The notes below the pieces were generated by a model. The model had not been told where the DNA came from, searched no databases, and saw only the letters and a program-made list of their open reading frames with translations. A stretch of 64,000 nt of DNA from positions 186,001 through 250,000 of the forward strand of contig JAEWIS010000031.1 in the NCBI GenBank assembly GCA_023386955.1, written 5' to 3'. Made by a program: the position numbers and the translations under genes. This document shows positions 35,368 through 43,422 of this stretch, piece after piece. Source of the DNA: Bacillota bacterium (GTDB taxonomy: Bacteria; Bacillota; Bacilli; Paenibacillales; NBRC-103111). Every line of letters starts with the position of its first letter. Positions within the stretch are counted from its first letter, which is position 1.

Positions 35368-37683
35368 TCATTCTTCCGGCAGGTCTTCAGAAACCCCGGA
35401 ATGGCGCGGTTTTGGCGGATCTGCATATCCGTTGGCATATTTGCTGGTTTCCCGGTATTTGCCCGGTGTGATGGATTTGCTCTTCCGGAAAGCCCGGATG
35501 AAGCTGTTTTCATTTTGGTAACCGACCTGTGTGGCGATGTCCGCAATCTTCAACGGAGTTTCCCTCAAAAGCCCGCAGGCCTTCTCGATCCGCAAGGCTG
35601 TCAGATAGTCGTACACGGTGCTGCCGGTTTCCTCCTTAAATATGATACTCACTGAGGAAATGCCCATATTGATGTGATCGGCCACATCCTGCAGCCCGAT
35701 GCTCTTGTGCAGATTCTCCTCCATAAAACGGATCATAGCCTGCACCAATTGATGCTCCTTGGTCTCCTTGCGGCGGTTCCGCTCCTCCGCTAATTCACCG
35801 GACATTCCGGTGAGCATAGCTTCAATATCCTCCAGGCGGGTGGTGGACAGCCCTTGTCCGCTATAGCTAGCCGTTTGCGCCTTGCTGCCGCTTGCAGCAA
35901 GAAGCTTCATCAGCTCCTCCGTAAGCTCCTCCACCGCCCTATATATCCGTTCCGGCTGAATTCTGTGCCTCCTGGCTTCCCCCATTCCCTTGCGGACCCA
36001 TTGGACAGCCGTTTCCTTATCTCCGGCGTTCACCGCATTCAGCACCTCACGCTTCCAGCTTTCCGCGGCGAAACTCTCCTCTTCATCATTTCCCGGATCG
36101 GTGGTCTGGTAATCCCGCACCTGCCCGTAGCCTTCATACAGCCGGAGCAAGAGAGCCTCCCTGGCCTCCCCATAGGTGCCGGCCACCTCCAGAATACCGG
36201 CTGCCGGAGAACCGATGGCAACGGACACAGAGATACTCAGGTACTCCCCGACAACCCGGATCAGCCTGGCCGCCTCCTCGTGCAGGCTTGCCGCTCCTTG
36301 CTCCTTCGCCTGGAGAAGCAGCGCGTAACCGTCCTTGCCCACCGGCAAGCTCACCGCCCGCCAATGCTCCGCCAGCACCTCCAGCAAAATATTGTTGAGG
36401 GCATATTTCAGAAGCATCCGGTCCTCCTCGGCATACCCGGACACCCACTTGCCGTAATGGTCCACGGAAACCGCCAGCATCTCTAATCCACCGGGCTGCC
36501 AGTCCGGGAAATACTGACTCCACTTGATCAGAATCTCTTGGGAGCCCATGGTCTGCCCCAGGACATCCTGCAGAAATTTGGACCGGAGCTCCGGCAGGCT
36601 CTGCTCAGCCAGCACCGATTGTTTGCTTAAATCCCGCAGCAGCTTGCCGATTACCGGCTCCAACGAATGGAGATCTCCTTGGGCTACCGACTTTTGCAGC
36701 GGGCTCAGAAGCTTGTTGATCCGCTTTAAGGGGCGGAACGCCGCGTAATTGTAGTAGTACATGGCGGAGCAGCCTACCACAATGGAAATGAGGGATAACA
36801 GAAGCATCATGTTCCGGGCCATGCGGACATTTTTCAGCAACTCCTCCATTGGCACCAGGGAAATCATCCGCCAGCCCGTCACATTGGAGAAGGCCTGGTT
36901 GGCCATATAATCCTGCCCGGCTACCTTCACATAAGCGAAGGGATTCACGTCGATGGAGGCCATCACCTTGTCCATTTCGGGGAGAGGGACCGGGATGTTC
37001 AGCTTGGGATAGATCAGTTCCCCTTCCAGATCATATACGTATTGGTGGCTGGAGAGATGGGTATATATTTTGGAGAAAAACCGGTCATAATCCATATTCA
37101 CCAGCACCGCGCCGCGCACCGCACCTTCCAGTACCACCGGTCTGGCCAGGGAAAGCAGCTCCACCCGCCCGGCCGGGCCTTCGCCTCCCTGCATCCGGCG
37201 CTTGACCAAAAGCGGCTTAGTCTCCAGCTCCTGTATCCAGCCGGACCAGGTGTGGTCTGCTGCGTTCTCCCAGGTAGAGGCGTAGCCGTCCTTGCTGGAT
37301 AAGGCTGCTCCGGGCTGAAAGCCGATCACCGCAATGGAGCGGATGTCGGGATGGTTGGCCAAGCTGGCCAAATAATCCGTCAGCACCTGCTCGGGCTGCT
37401 GTCCCGGAGTTGGGGGATTCCGCAGAAAATCCAGCACATACGGGTGAAAGGCGGCATCCAGCGCCTTGGTGTCGGATTCCTGGAAAGCCCGGTTGGTCAC
37501 ATCCACATTAATCTGCAGCAGCTCCACATTGGGTGTGTTGAGCTCCGTATCCAGCACCTCCCGGTACTTGGAGTAGGAATAGGTCCCGATGAGCGTGATG
37601 CACAGGGAAACGGCCACCGTCAGGATCAGGATCAGCCTGGTTTTTTGATTGGTAAACACATACTGCACGATATATCGGAACAT
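35368..37683 (-). CDS. Membrane sensor with C-terminal AraC-type DNA-binding domain
   Basis: 771 residues. First membrane helix LILILTVAVSLCITLIGTYS, extracellular sensor of about 250 residues, second helix MMLLLSLISIVVGCSAMYYY, a linker, then AraC helix-turn-helix units (IGLQDVADHINMGISSVSII; LKIADIATQVGYQNENSFIR). The site GGAAGG is 11-12 bases before the ATG, slightly long. It is upstream of the TctC-like and kdgT genes on the same strand and is the likely regulator of both, sensing uronate-type sugars by inference. Confidence 0.9.
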   Translation of the reverse strand: MFRYIVQYVFTNQKTRLILILTVAVSLCITLIGTYSYSKYREVLDTELNTPNVELLQINVDVTNRAFQESDTKALDAAFHPYVLDFLRNPPTPGQQPEQVLTDYLASLANHPDIRSIAVIGFQPGAALSSKDGYASTWENAADHTWSGWIQELETKPLLVKRRMQGGEGPAGRVELLSLARPVVLEGAVRGAVLVNMDYDRFFSKIYTHLSSHQYVYDLEGELIYPKLNIPVPLPEMDKVMASIDVNPFAYVKVAGQDYMANQAFSNVTGWRMISLVPMEELLKNVRMARNMMLLLSLISIVVGCSAMYYYNYAAFRPLKRINKLLSPLQKSVAQGDLHSLEPVIGKLLRDLSKQSVLAEQSLPELRSKFLQDVLGQTMGSQEILIKWSQYFPDWQPGGLEMLAVSVDHYGKWVSGYAEEDRMLLKYALNNILLEVLAEHWRAVSLPVGKDGYALLLQAKEQGAASLHEEAARLIRVVGEYLSISVSVAIGSPAAGILEVAGTYGEAREALLLRLYEGYGQVRDYQTTDPGNDEEESFAAESWKREVLNAVNAGDKETAVQWVRKGMGEARRHRIQPERIYRAVEELTEELMKLLAASGSKAQTASYSGQGLSTTRLEDIEAMLTGMSGELAEERNRRKETKEHQLVQAMIRFMEENLHKSIGLQDVADHINMGISSVSIIFKEETGSTVYDYLTALRIEKACGLLRETPLKIADIATQVGYQNENSFIRAFRKSKSITPGKYRETSKYANGYADPPKPRHSGVSEDLPEE

Positions 37684-37824
37684 AGCCGCTGTTCATCCTT
37701 CCGAAAAGCAGTTGACGCTTTATCATTGTATCAGAGCAAGCCTGGCAGTTTAGAGTCAATCTTAAAGTATAGGATTATTCAGGGGGATGGTCAACCGCGC
37801 TCATTCTCCCAGGTTTGCCCCAAC

Positions 37825-37865
37825 AAAAAAAGACTGCCGGATCAGCTGATGCATGATCCGGCAGT
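37825..37865 (-). terminator. Terminator after the LacI gene
   Basis: A perfect 12-bp stem (ACTGCCGGATCA / TGATCCGGCAGT) is followed on the minus strand by a run of seven T. Confidence 0.88.
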
Positions 37866-37926
37866 AGCCCACGAATTGTCCGATGTCGTTCGGTGCAGCA
37901 TCTGGTCAAGATGTGCGCACCAATTT

Positions 37927-38934
37927 TTATAAGCGTTTAACGGAATCCCGCACCACAAGGGAAGGAGCGATCCGCTCCCCTTGGGAGGGACCTCCATTCA
38001 GCAGATTGGCCAGCAGCTCCACTGCCCGGGCACCGATCCGCGCGTTGTCATGGCAGATTGTAGTCAAAGGAGGGTTCATATAGGCTGTAAAAAAAGCGCC
38101 GTCATAGCCCATCACCGACAGATCCTCCGGAACCCGGAGCCCTTCCTTAGCCAGAGCGGTAATGGCGCCCATAGCCATCAGATCATTGGCGCAGCAGACG
38201 GCGGTGATTTCCGGGCAGTCACTTAGAAGCCTCATAACAGCCTGTCCTCCACTGGCTCCGCTGAAATCCCCTTGTGCCATCAACAGCTTCGTGGTGGAAG
38301 GTTCAGCCCCGTTTGCCATCGCTTCCCGGAAGCCTTCCACCCTCTCTTGGCACATGGATAAACCGGGCGGACCGTCGATATAGCCAATGATCCGGTGGCC
38401 GTACTCCGTCAACAATTGACCGGCAAGCCTTCCCCCTTCTCTGTCGCCGGAGCGCACCTGTGAGCATTGCGGGCCTAGGGCATCGCTGAGAGTGACGCTG
38501 GGAAGCTTCAGCTTCAGCGCCTCCTTCATCAGCGGGTGGCCCTTCCAGAAGGGCGGCATAAAAACCCCGCCCTCCAGATTCCGCTGCTGCACCCATTCCT
38601 TCAGACTGCCCAACCTGTACCGGTTATGGGGCACCGGAAAAATCACCGCATCCTTACCCAGCTCACGCAACGCCTTGTTTATGGGCGGAAAGAATTCATG
38701 ATGCTCCGGGGTAGCCTCCACCTCAAATTCAGGCATAAAAATGCCGATTAAACCGCTTTTTTTGCCCACCAGCTGCTTGGCTCCCAGATTGGGCACATAA
38801 CCCAACTCTGCGGCTTTCTTCTCCACCAGGGAAATGGTATCAGGGTGAACGCCATAGCTGTGATTCAATGCCCGGGAGACCGTGCTGAACCCAATACCCA
38901 GCTCACGGGCAATATCCTTAATGGTCGCTCGCAT
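37927..38934 (-). CDS. LacI family transcriptional regulator
   Basis: 335 residues from the ATG at 38934, 7 bases after GGGAG. The DNA-binding head is MRATIKDIARELGIGFSTVS then RALNHSYGV; the periplasmic-binding-protein-like effector domain follows (SGLIGIFMPEFEVEATPEHH; CCANDLMAMGAI; ISV-type GYDG). It follows the amidohydrolase gene by 27 bp in one operon. Two matching palindromic operators surround the operon promoter, so it very likely represses its own operon until a sugar ligand binds. Confidence 0.93.
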   Translation of the reverse strand: MRATIKDIARELGIGFSTVSRALNHSYGVHPDTISLVEKKAAELGYVPNLGAKQLVGKKSGLIGIFMPEFEVEATPEHHEFFPPINKALRELGKDAVIFPVPHNRYRLGSLKEWVQQRNLEGGVFMPPFWKGHPLMKEALKLKLPSVTLSDALGPQCSQVRSGDREGGRLAGQLLTEYGHRIIGYIDGPPGLSMCQERVEGFREAMANGAEPSTTKLLMAQGDFSGASGGQAVMRLLSDCPEITAVCCANDLMAMGAITALAKEGLRVPEDLSVMGYDGAFFTAYMNPPLTTICHDNARIGARAVELLANLLNGGPSQGERIAPSLVVRDSVKRL

Positions 38935-38961
38935 GAAATATCTCCCTTCCATAAACAGTAT

Positions 38962-40086
38962 TCACTTATTATCCGCCAATAGCTTACCGGCTTCAAGTTT
39001 TGTTAACGCCTTGTCTGCGGCCGGCCGGATCCCTTTCGTCTCAAGATCCTTCAGCTGTTTCTTCGTGGCCGGTACCTGACGGATCAGTGCATCGAAATTA
39101 TCATGGGCGAGCTTTTGTGCCAATTGGGGCTCATCCTTCAGCAGATCAAGCACACGGTACATAGCCTCGATAGCCGTCGTCTCTCCATATGGCAGCCCGT
39201 ACCCTGAATCTGTGCTCAGGAGCACCCTGTCCGGAAATTTGCGGATAAGCGGCAGGAAATCTTCAAGCTTATTGCTGCTTTCGGGATTGAAGGCTGTAAA
39301 GCCCGCGAAAAAATCGGCATAAAGATTGGTATGCTTCTCCATCAGGCTCTCAATGGCTTCGGGGGAGTTATACGCATTGATGTGTCCAAAAATAAAAGCT
39401 GTGTCCGGGTATAGCCGCAGCGCCTCCTCCAGCTTCTCTACCGGGCGTCCGCTGGTGGGATCAATATGCAGAAGAATGGGCGCCCGGTACTCCGCGCATA
39501 AAGCATAAATTTGCGGCAGGTAACCGTCCATGGGATGGTCAGCCTTCCAGAGCACCTTGGATACCACAGGCGAATAAGTGGAAGCGGCCGCAATTTCACC
39601 CAGCCCCATGTAACCCTTTTCCAAGTTATCCCTTACCGTATTCAAGCTATCTGGGCTGTGCAGATCGAAGCCGGAGAAGAACGGAATAATCTGCTCCGGA
39701 TGTGCCTGATAGGCCTCCCAGGCAACGGCATCCGTCCGTACGGCACTGGGCTCCGACACATCTCCAAACAGGACAACCCGGCTCACCTTCAGACGCGGCC
39801 AGACGCCAAGCATGGCTTCGTACGATCCGTTGGCACCATGATTATGCACATCTGTAAGTCCGAGACTTCCGTATTCCTCTACCAATTGGCTTAACGACTT
39901 CTTCCCGGTTGAAGGACTCACTGCTGCAGCTCCGTTCCCTGTTGTGGGGTGTATTGAAGCGGAAATTCCATTGTCCGCGGGCAAATTCAGTCCCCGGGTT
40001 TTCTCAGCCAGCCATAATCCAATGCCTGTCAGGATAAGCAGCAGAGCTAATACGGTCAGAACCCGGCCTTTTGCAGAATGAAGCAT
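38962..40086 (-). CDS. Membrane-anchored amidohydrolase-type metal hydrolase
   Basis: 374 residues. A membrane anchor (VLTVLALLLILTGIGLWLA) and a Ser/Thr/Gly linker precede a TIM-barrel amidohydrolase domain. Metal ligands are visible in order: DVHNHG (H81, H83), LLHID, IFGHIN and STDSGYG (Asp). This fits the amidohydrolase-2/TatD-like group; such enzymes hydrolyse or decarboxylate small molecules, and the substrate is unknown. The catalytic domain lies outside the membrane by inference. First gene of an operon with the LacI regulator. Confidence 0.8.
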   Translation of the reverse strand: MLHSAKGRVLTVLALLLILTGIGLWLAEKTRGLNLPADNGISASIHPTTGNGAAAVSPSTGKKSLSQLVEEYGSLGLTDVHNHGANGSYEAMLGVWPRLKVSRVVLFGDVSEPSAVRTDAVAWEAYQAHPEQIIPFFSGFDLHSPDSLNTVRDNLEKGYMGLGEIAAASTYSPVVSKVLWKADHPMDGYLPQIYALCAEYRAPILLHIDPTSGRPVEKLEEALRLYPDTAFIFGHINAYNSPEAIESLMEKHTNLYADFFAGFTAFNPESSNKLEDFLPLIRKFPDRVLLSTDSGYGLPYGETTAIEAMYRVLDLLKDEPQLAQKLAHDNFDALIRQVPATKKQLKDLETKGIRPAADKALTKLEAGKLLADNK

Positions 40087-40113
40087 ATTCTCATCCCATC
40101 TCTCTCTTTAGAA

Positions 40114-40129
40114 TAGGAAACGTTTCCTA
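40114..40129. promoter_or_regulatory. LacI-type operator, downstream copy
   Basis: TAGGAAACGTTTCCTA is a perfect 16-bp palindrome with the central CG of LacI operators. It lies just downstream of the -10 box, around the start of transcription. Confidence 0.8.
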
Positions 40130-40142
40130 CATTCTCAATATC

Positions 40143-40170
40143 ATTATATCTTTTCCCCAAATAACGTCAA
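40143..40170 (-). promoter_or_regulatory. SigA promoter of the amidohydrolase-LacI operon
   Basis: On the minus strand, TTGACG (40170-40165) and TATAAT (40148-40143) are 16 bp apart, close to the housekeeping consensus. Operators lie on both sides. Confidence 0.75.
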
Positions 40171-40176
40171 CAATAA

Positions 40177-40196
40177 TTTAGGAAACGTTTCCTAAA
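40177..40196. promoter_or_regulatory. LacI-type operator, upstream copy
   Basis: A 20-bp palindrome with the same TAGGAAACGTTTCCTA core as the downstream operator. The two centres are 65 bp apart, close to six DNA turns, a spacing that allows a loop. Confidence 0.8.
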
Positions 40197-40251
40197 TAAA
40201 TAATAAGACAATTGGCGCGACAGCTTTTAGCATTGAAGAGTATACTATTGG

Positions 40252-40293
40252 AAAAGCCCCTGTCTGAGGGGCTGCCGGCATAGCGGGCAGGGG
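40252..40293. other. Hairpin in the leader of the first RMD1-family gene
   Basis: AAGCCCCTG pairs with CAGGGGCTT across a loop that contains a second AGGGGCT copy, so two alternative stems are possible. On the plus strand there is no T run; on the minus strand TTTTCC follows. Confidence 0.4.
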
Positions 40294-40332
40294 CTTGTCA
40301 TATGATTCCCTTATAAGGGAGAGTGAACGGAA

Positions 40333-41166
40333 ATGTCCCACACTGCCATGAGCTTCAAGGCTTTTGCGGTAACCAATGAAATCGATCTGAACAAAATTGC
40401 CAATGACTGCGGCATTCCTAAAAAATACACCTGGGAGGAGCCCTTGATCTTAAAGGGGGAAATCCTGGGGCGCATTCTCGGAACGGACAGCGGCTCCGAC
40501 AGGCAGGTTATGGTTTTTTCCTTCGGCAGCATTGTATTCATTAACCATAAGAATCAAGAGGACATTTCGGTTTTCCTCCGTTACGTGCAGCGCTTCGAGG
40601 CGGATGTGAATACGGTTGCCCCCGAACGGTATTCGGATGATTACAGCCTCCATATCGGAGGCACGGATTCCTTGGTGCTCACGGATGAGTTCGTGATGGT
40701 TCCGGAATACGCCATGTTTTATCCCGAGCTCATCTCTACGGTGATTGCCAAATCCGTGGCCCTGGAAAAAACCGAGGAGGAGCTGGGCCGCATTCTGGAC
40801 CGACTGGAGGTCATGATCGACCGGCTGGAAAAGGGGAAGCTGCGGGTCAGCGACAAGGAGCTGGCCCGGACCACGGCGCGGATCGTCCGGCATGAGTACA
40901 ATACCATTGCCTACATCATGATTCTGGACAAGCCGGATATCACTTGGACCAACAGCGGGGCGGCGGAGTTCTATGACCGGATGTCCGAATTCTTCGAGCT
41001 GAATGACCGTTATTCTATCCTGAAGAACAAAACGGAAATACTCTCCAACATGATGGAGGGTTTCTCGGCCATCAGCCATTCCATCCGGGGGATGTTCGTC
41101 GAGTGGGTGATCGTGCTGTTGATTGTAGCGGAGGTCATCCTCATGTGCGTGGAAATTGTGAAGTAG
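40333..41166 (+). CDS. RMD1/DUF155 family protein
   Basis: 277 residues. The N-terminal half has the family pattern MVFSFGSIVFINHKNQEDIS, and the centre holds YAMFYPELISTVIAKSVALE, KTEEELGRILDRLEVMIDRL and FFELNDRYSILKNKTEILSN. One C-terminal membrane helix (WVIVLLIVAEVILMCVEIV) anchors it. The yeast members (RMD1, RMD8, Rmnd1) have roles in meiosis or mitochondrial translation; the bacterial function is unknown. It is followed by a paralogue. Confidence 0.85.
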   Translation: MSHTAMSFKAFAVTNEIDLNKIANDCGIPKKYTWEEPLILKGEILGRILGTDSGSDRQVMVFSFGSIVFINHKNQEDISVFLRYVQRFEADVNTVAPERYSDDYSLHIGGTDSLVLTDEFVMVPEYAMFYPELISTVIAKSVALEKTEEELGRILDRLEVMIDRLEKGKLRVSDKELARTTARIVRHEYNTIAYIMILDKPDITWTNSGAAEFYDRMSEFFELNDRYSILKNKTEILSNMMEGFSAISHSIRGMFVEWVIVLLIVAEVILMCVEIVK

Positions 41167-41175
41167 GTGGGACCG

Positions 41176-42000
41176 ATGAAACGGATCTATGTGCGGAGTC
41201 AGAAAATATGCCAGACCATTCCTCTCGACCGGCTGGCGGCCTTCTTCGGAGGCGCCTGGCCCAGCGCCTGGCGGGACTATATCACCCTGCAGCCCTTCCA
41301 TCTGGAGGCTGTGCTGAAGAAGCCCTGCCCCGGCCGGATGGTGTTTGTGTTCAGCTTCGGCTGCATCGTGTTTGTCCAAATGGAGGAAGAGGATATCCAG
41401 ACCTTCTTATCCTTTATGGCCGGGCTGGTGGATGAGGTGGACTATGGAATGGCCGCCCAGTTTTCCGAAAGCCTTATTATCCGCTTGGACGAAACGGGAC
41501 GGATTATGCCGGTCGCGGAGGATCCCCGCAGCTTTCTGTGGGAGGAAACCACTGCCCAGGTTATTGCTTTGATTCTGGCCAAGTCCTCCGCATTGGCAAA
41601 AATTGAAGCGGATGTAGGGCAAAATGTGGACGAGTCCGGCGCGTATATCGATTATCTATGGCGCGGCCGGCTGCGGATGAACAAAAAAGGGCTGACGGTG
41701 ATGATCTCCAAGTTTCTCAAATTTGAATTGGAAAGCATCCGGGCGGTTCATATTTTTGACCGGTCTGCCGCCGAAACCAGCCTGGAGGCCCGGGGACTTT
41801 ACGATCTGCTGGCGGAGCATTATGAGCTGAATGACCGTTTCCTAGCACTGCAAAGCAAAACCGGCAGCCTGCGCGCCACCATGCGGGCGTATAATTCCCT
41901 AAGCTACCGCAAAAGCGAAAATCGCCTTTACTGGTTCGAAGTATTCCTCCTGGCGCTGTTTCCGCTGGCCAGCATTTTGCGGCTGTTTTTCACCTTTTAG
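41176..42000 (+). CDS. RMD1/DUF155 family protein, second copy
   Basis: 274 residues from the ATG at 41176, 9 bp after the stop of the first copy. It shares the family landmarks MVFVFSFGCIVFVQMEEEDI, QVIALILAKSSALAKIEADV and HYELNDRFLALQSKTGSLRA, and a C-terminal membrane helix (VFLLALFPLASILRLFF). Identity to its neighbour is moderate by eye, so the duplication is old. The two probably form one unit. Confidence 0.85.
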   Translation: MKRIYVRSQKICQTIPLDRLAAFFGGAWPSAWRDYITLQPFHLEAVLKKPCPGRMVFVFSFGCIVFVQMEEEDIQTFLSFMAGLVDEVDYGMAAQFSESLIIRLDETGRIMPVAEDPRSFLWEETTAQVIALILAKSSALAKIEADVGQNVDESGAYIDYLWRGRLRMNKKGLTVMISKFLKFELESIRAVHIFDRSAAETSLEARGLYDLLAEHYELNDRFLALQSKTGSLRATMRAYNSLSYRKSENRLYWFEVFLLALFPLASILRLFFTF

Positions 42001-42124
42001 GCAGCGGACTGTGACGGACCTATCCGGACCAGATCCCGGCAAAATAGGTAAATGAACAAGCACCGTTTACCCTCCCGGCATATATCGGTAGTGTAATCCA
42101 ATATCCGATAAGGGAGTGAATGCT

Positions 42125-42370
42125 ATGTCCTGCCCCAAATGTCCGGCAAGCCAAGTTGTTGATCCGCCTCAGGTGGTCTACCGGGATATTTACCTGCCTC
42201 AAGTGGTGGAGGTCATCCATCCCATCGAGATCGTCAACCGGTACCACTGCGTGCCTGTGCCGAAGCACTGCTACGCAGTAACTGTGCGGGACGAATTCTG
42301 TCCTCCCGCCATCGGCGGTGTTGCCGCGGTCAGCCAGGTCCGGAACGCCAAGCGTCGGGGAAAAAAATAA
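42125..42370 (+). CDS. CotD-like spore coat protein
   Basis: 81 residues from the ATG at 42125, 8 bases after AGGGAG. It is rich in Pro, Val, His, Tyr and Cys (CPKCPASQVVDPPQVV; VEVIHPIEIVNRYHCVPVP then KHCYAV), in the manner of CotD-type inner coat proteins, and ends with a basic tail. A -10-like CATATAT lies about 45 bp upstream, compatible with a mother-cell sigma factor but not decisive. Confidence 0.65.
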   Translation: MSCPKCPASQVVDPPQVVYRDIYLPQVVEVIHPIEIVNRYHCVPVPKHCYAVTVRDEFCPPAIGGVAAVSQVRNAKRRGKK

Positions 42371-42383
42371 GCAATCGCTCAAA

Positions 42384-42415
42384 AACCCGGGCTCTGCGGA
42401 GTCCGGGCTTTTTGT
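42384..42415 (+). terminator. Terminator after the coat protein gene
   Basis: The stem CCCGGGCTC / GAGTCCGGG (one G-T pair) with a 4-base loop is followed by CTTTTTG. Confidence 0.8.
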
Positions 42416-42557
42416 TGGATAATGTCCTTATGAAATTCAGCTTCCAAAGATACGCCAAATCAGAAAAAATTTATTTTCACCCTCATCCAGCCCCTGATGT
42501 ATGATGGTGCTTTAGAGAAGCGGCCCCGGCCCGCTTTAAGGAAAGGATGTCCCGAAC

Positions 42558-43307
42558 ATGCAGCTGATCCATCACACCCAAAGCCCCCAACAGGAGCTAT
42601 ACGTATACGATACCTTCCGTCTCTACGGACAAAACGGCCGTTTCCGGCTGCTCCAATTTTCCGAAAGCGCGGTACAGGGCGCCATGGACCTGGACCAGCC
42701 CGAGCGGGTTCTGTTTGAATATCCTCAGGCGATGATCCATCTGATGAAGCACCACCGGCCTGACTTCACCCGCGCCTTCATGATCGGGCTTGGAATTGGC
42801 ACCATCCCCCGCCACTTCCCTGCCGGCACCTTCCGGGTGGCCGAGCTGGACGAGGAGGTGATCCGGATCAGCCGGGAATACTTCGGTTATACAGCAGATA
42901 ATGTGGCCGCGGGGGACGGCAGACGTCTTTTGCTGGCCGAACCGGCCGCTTCCTTGGATTTTATCCTGGTGGATGCCTTCAACCCGGCGGGAACACCGCG
43001 GCATCTGACCTCGCTGGAGTTTTTCCGGCTGGCTGACTCCAGGCTTACCACGGGAGGAGCCATTCTACTGAACCTGGCCGGCAAGGAATCCAACGACCGC
43101 CATATCAATGCCATCCATACCACGTTAACCCGCGTCTTCAAGCACACCGCCGCGTACGTGCTGCCGTCCTCCGGCAGACAATGCAATATCATTCTGGCCG
43201 CCAGTCAAAGGCCGGTAACCGGCCGGATCAGCCAAATGGCAGGCTTCCGCGAAGCCGTCCTGGAGGAGGGACATTACGTCCGGGACCCGCGTTCATGGAC
43301 AGATTAG
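42558..43307 (+). CDS. Spermidine-synthase-like methyltransferase-fold protein
   Basis: 249 residues; GAAAGGATG precedes the ATG. It contains MIGLGIGTIPRHFP (cofactor loop), VAELDEEVIRISREYFGY (acidic ribose contact) and AAGDGRRLL ... DFILVDAFNPAG, the aminopropyltransferase layout. The N-terminal beta domain is short, and the classical polyamine-binding residues are not clearly seen, so polyamine synthesis is not certain. Many such SpeE-like proteins in Bacillales are uncharacterised. Confidence 0.8.
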   Translation: MQLIHHTQSPQQELYVYDTFRLYGQNGRFRLLQFSESAVQGAMDLDQPERVLFEYPQAMIHLMKHHRPDFTRAFMIGLGIGTIPRHFPAGTFRVAELDEEVIRISREYFGYTADNVAAGDGRRLLLAEPAASLDFILVDAFNPAGTPRHLTSLEFFRLADSRLTTGGAILLNLAGKESNDRHINAIHTTLTRVFKHTAAYVLPSSGRQCNIILAASQRPVTGRISQMAGFREAVLEEGHYVRDPRSWTD

Positions 43308-43340
43308 AGGCTGTTCAGGATAGGCTCCAGCCTTTATTTT
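43308..43340 (+). terminator. Weak terminator after the spermidine-synthase-like gene
   Basis: AGGCTG pairs with CAGCCT (6 bp, 14-base loop) followed by TTATTTT. Confidence 0.4.
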
Positions 43341-43422
43341 CTAAAAAAAGCTCATAAAAATCTCCATATCGTGGAATGGTAATGAAGTGACTTTATGCCA
43401 TTCTTGTTGTTGGAGGTTTTGT

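Noticed and set aside
40450..41379. Minus-strand frame of 309 codons across both RMD1 genes
   Set aside because: Antisense of two recognised family members.
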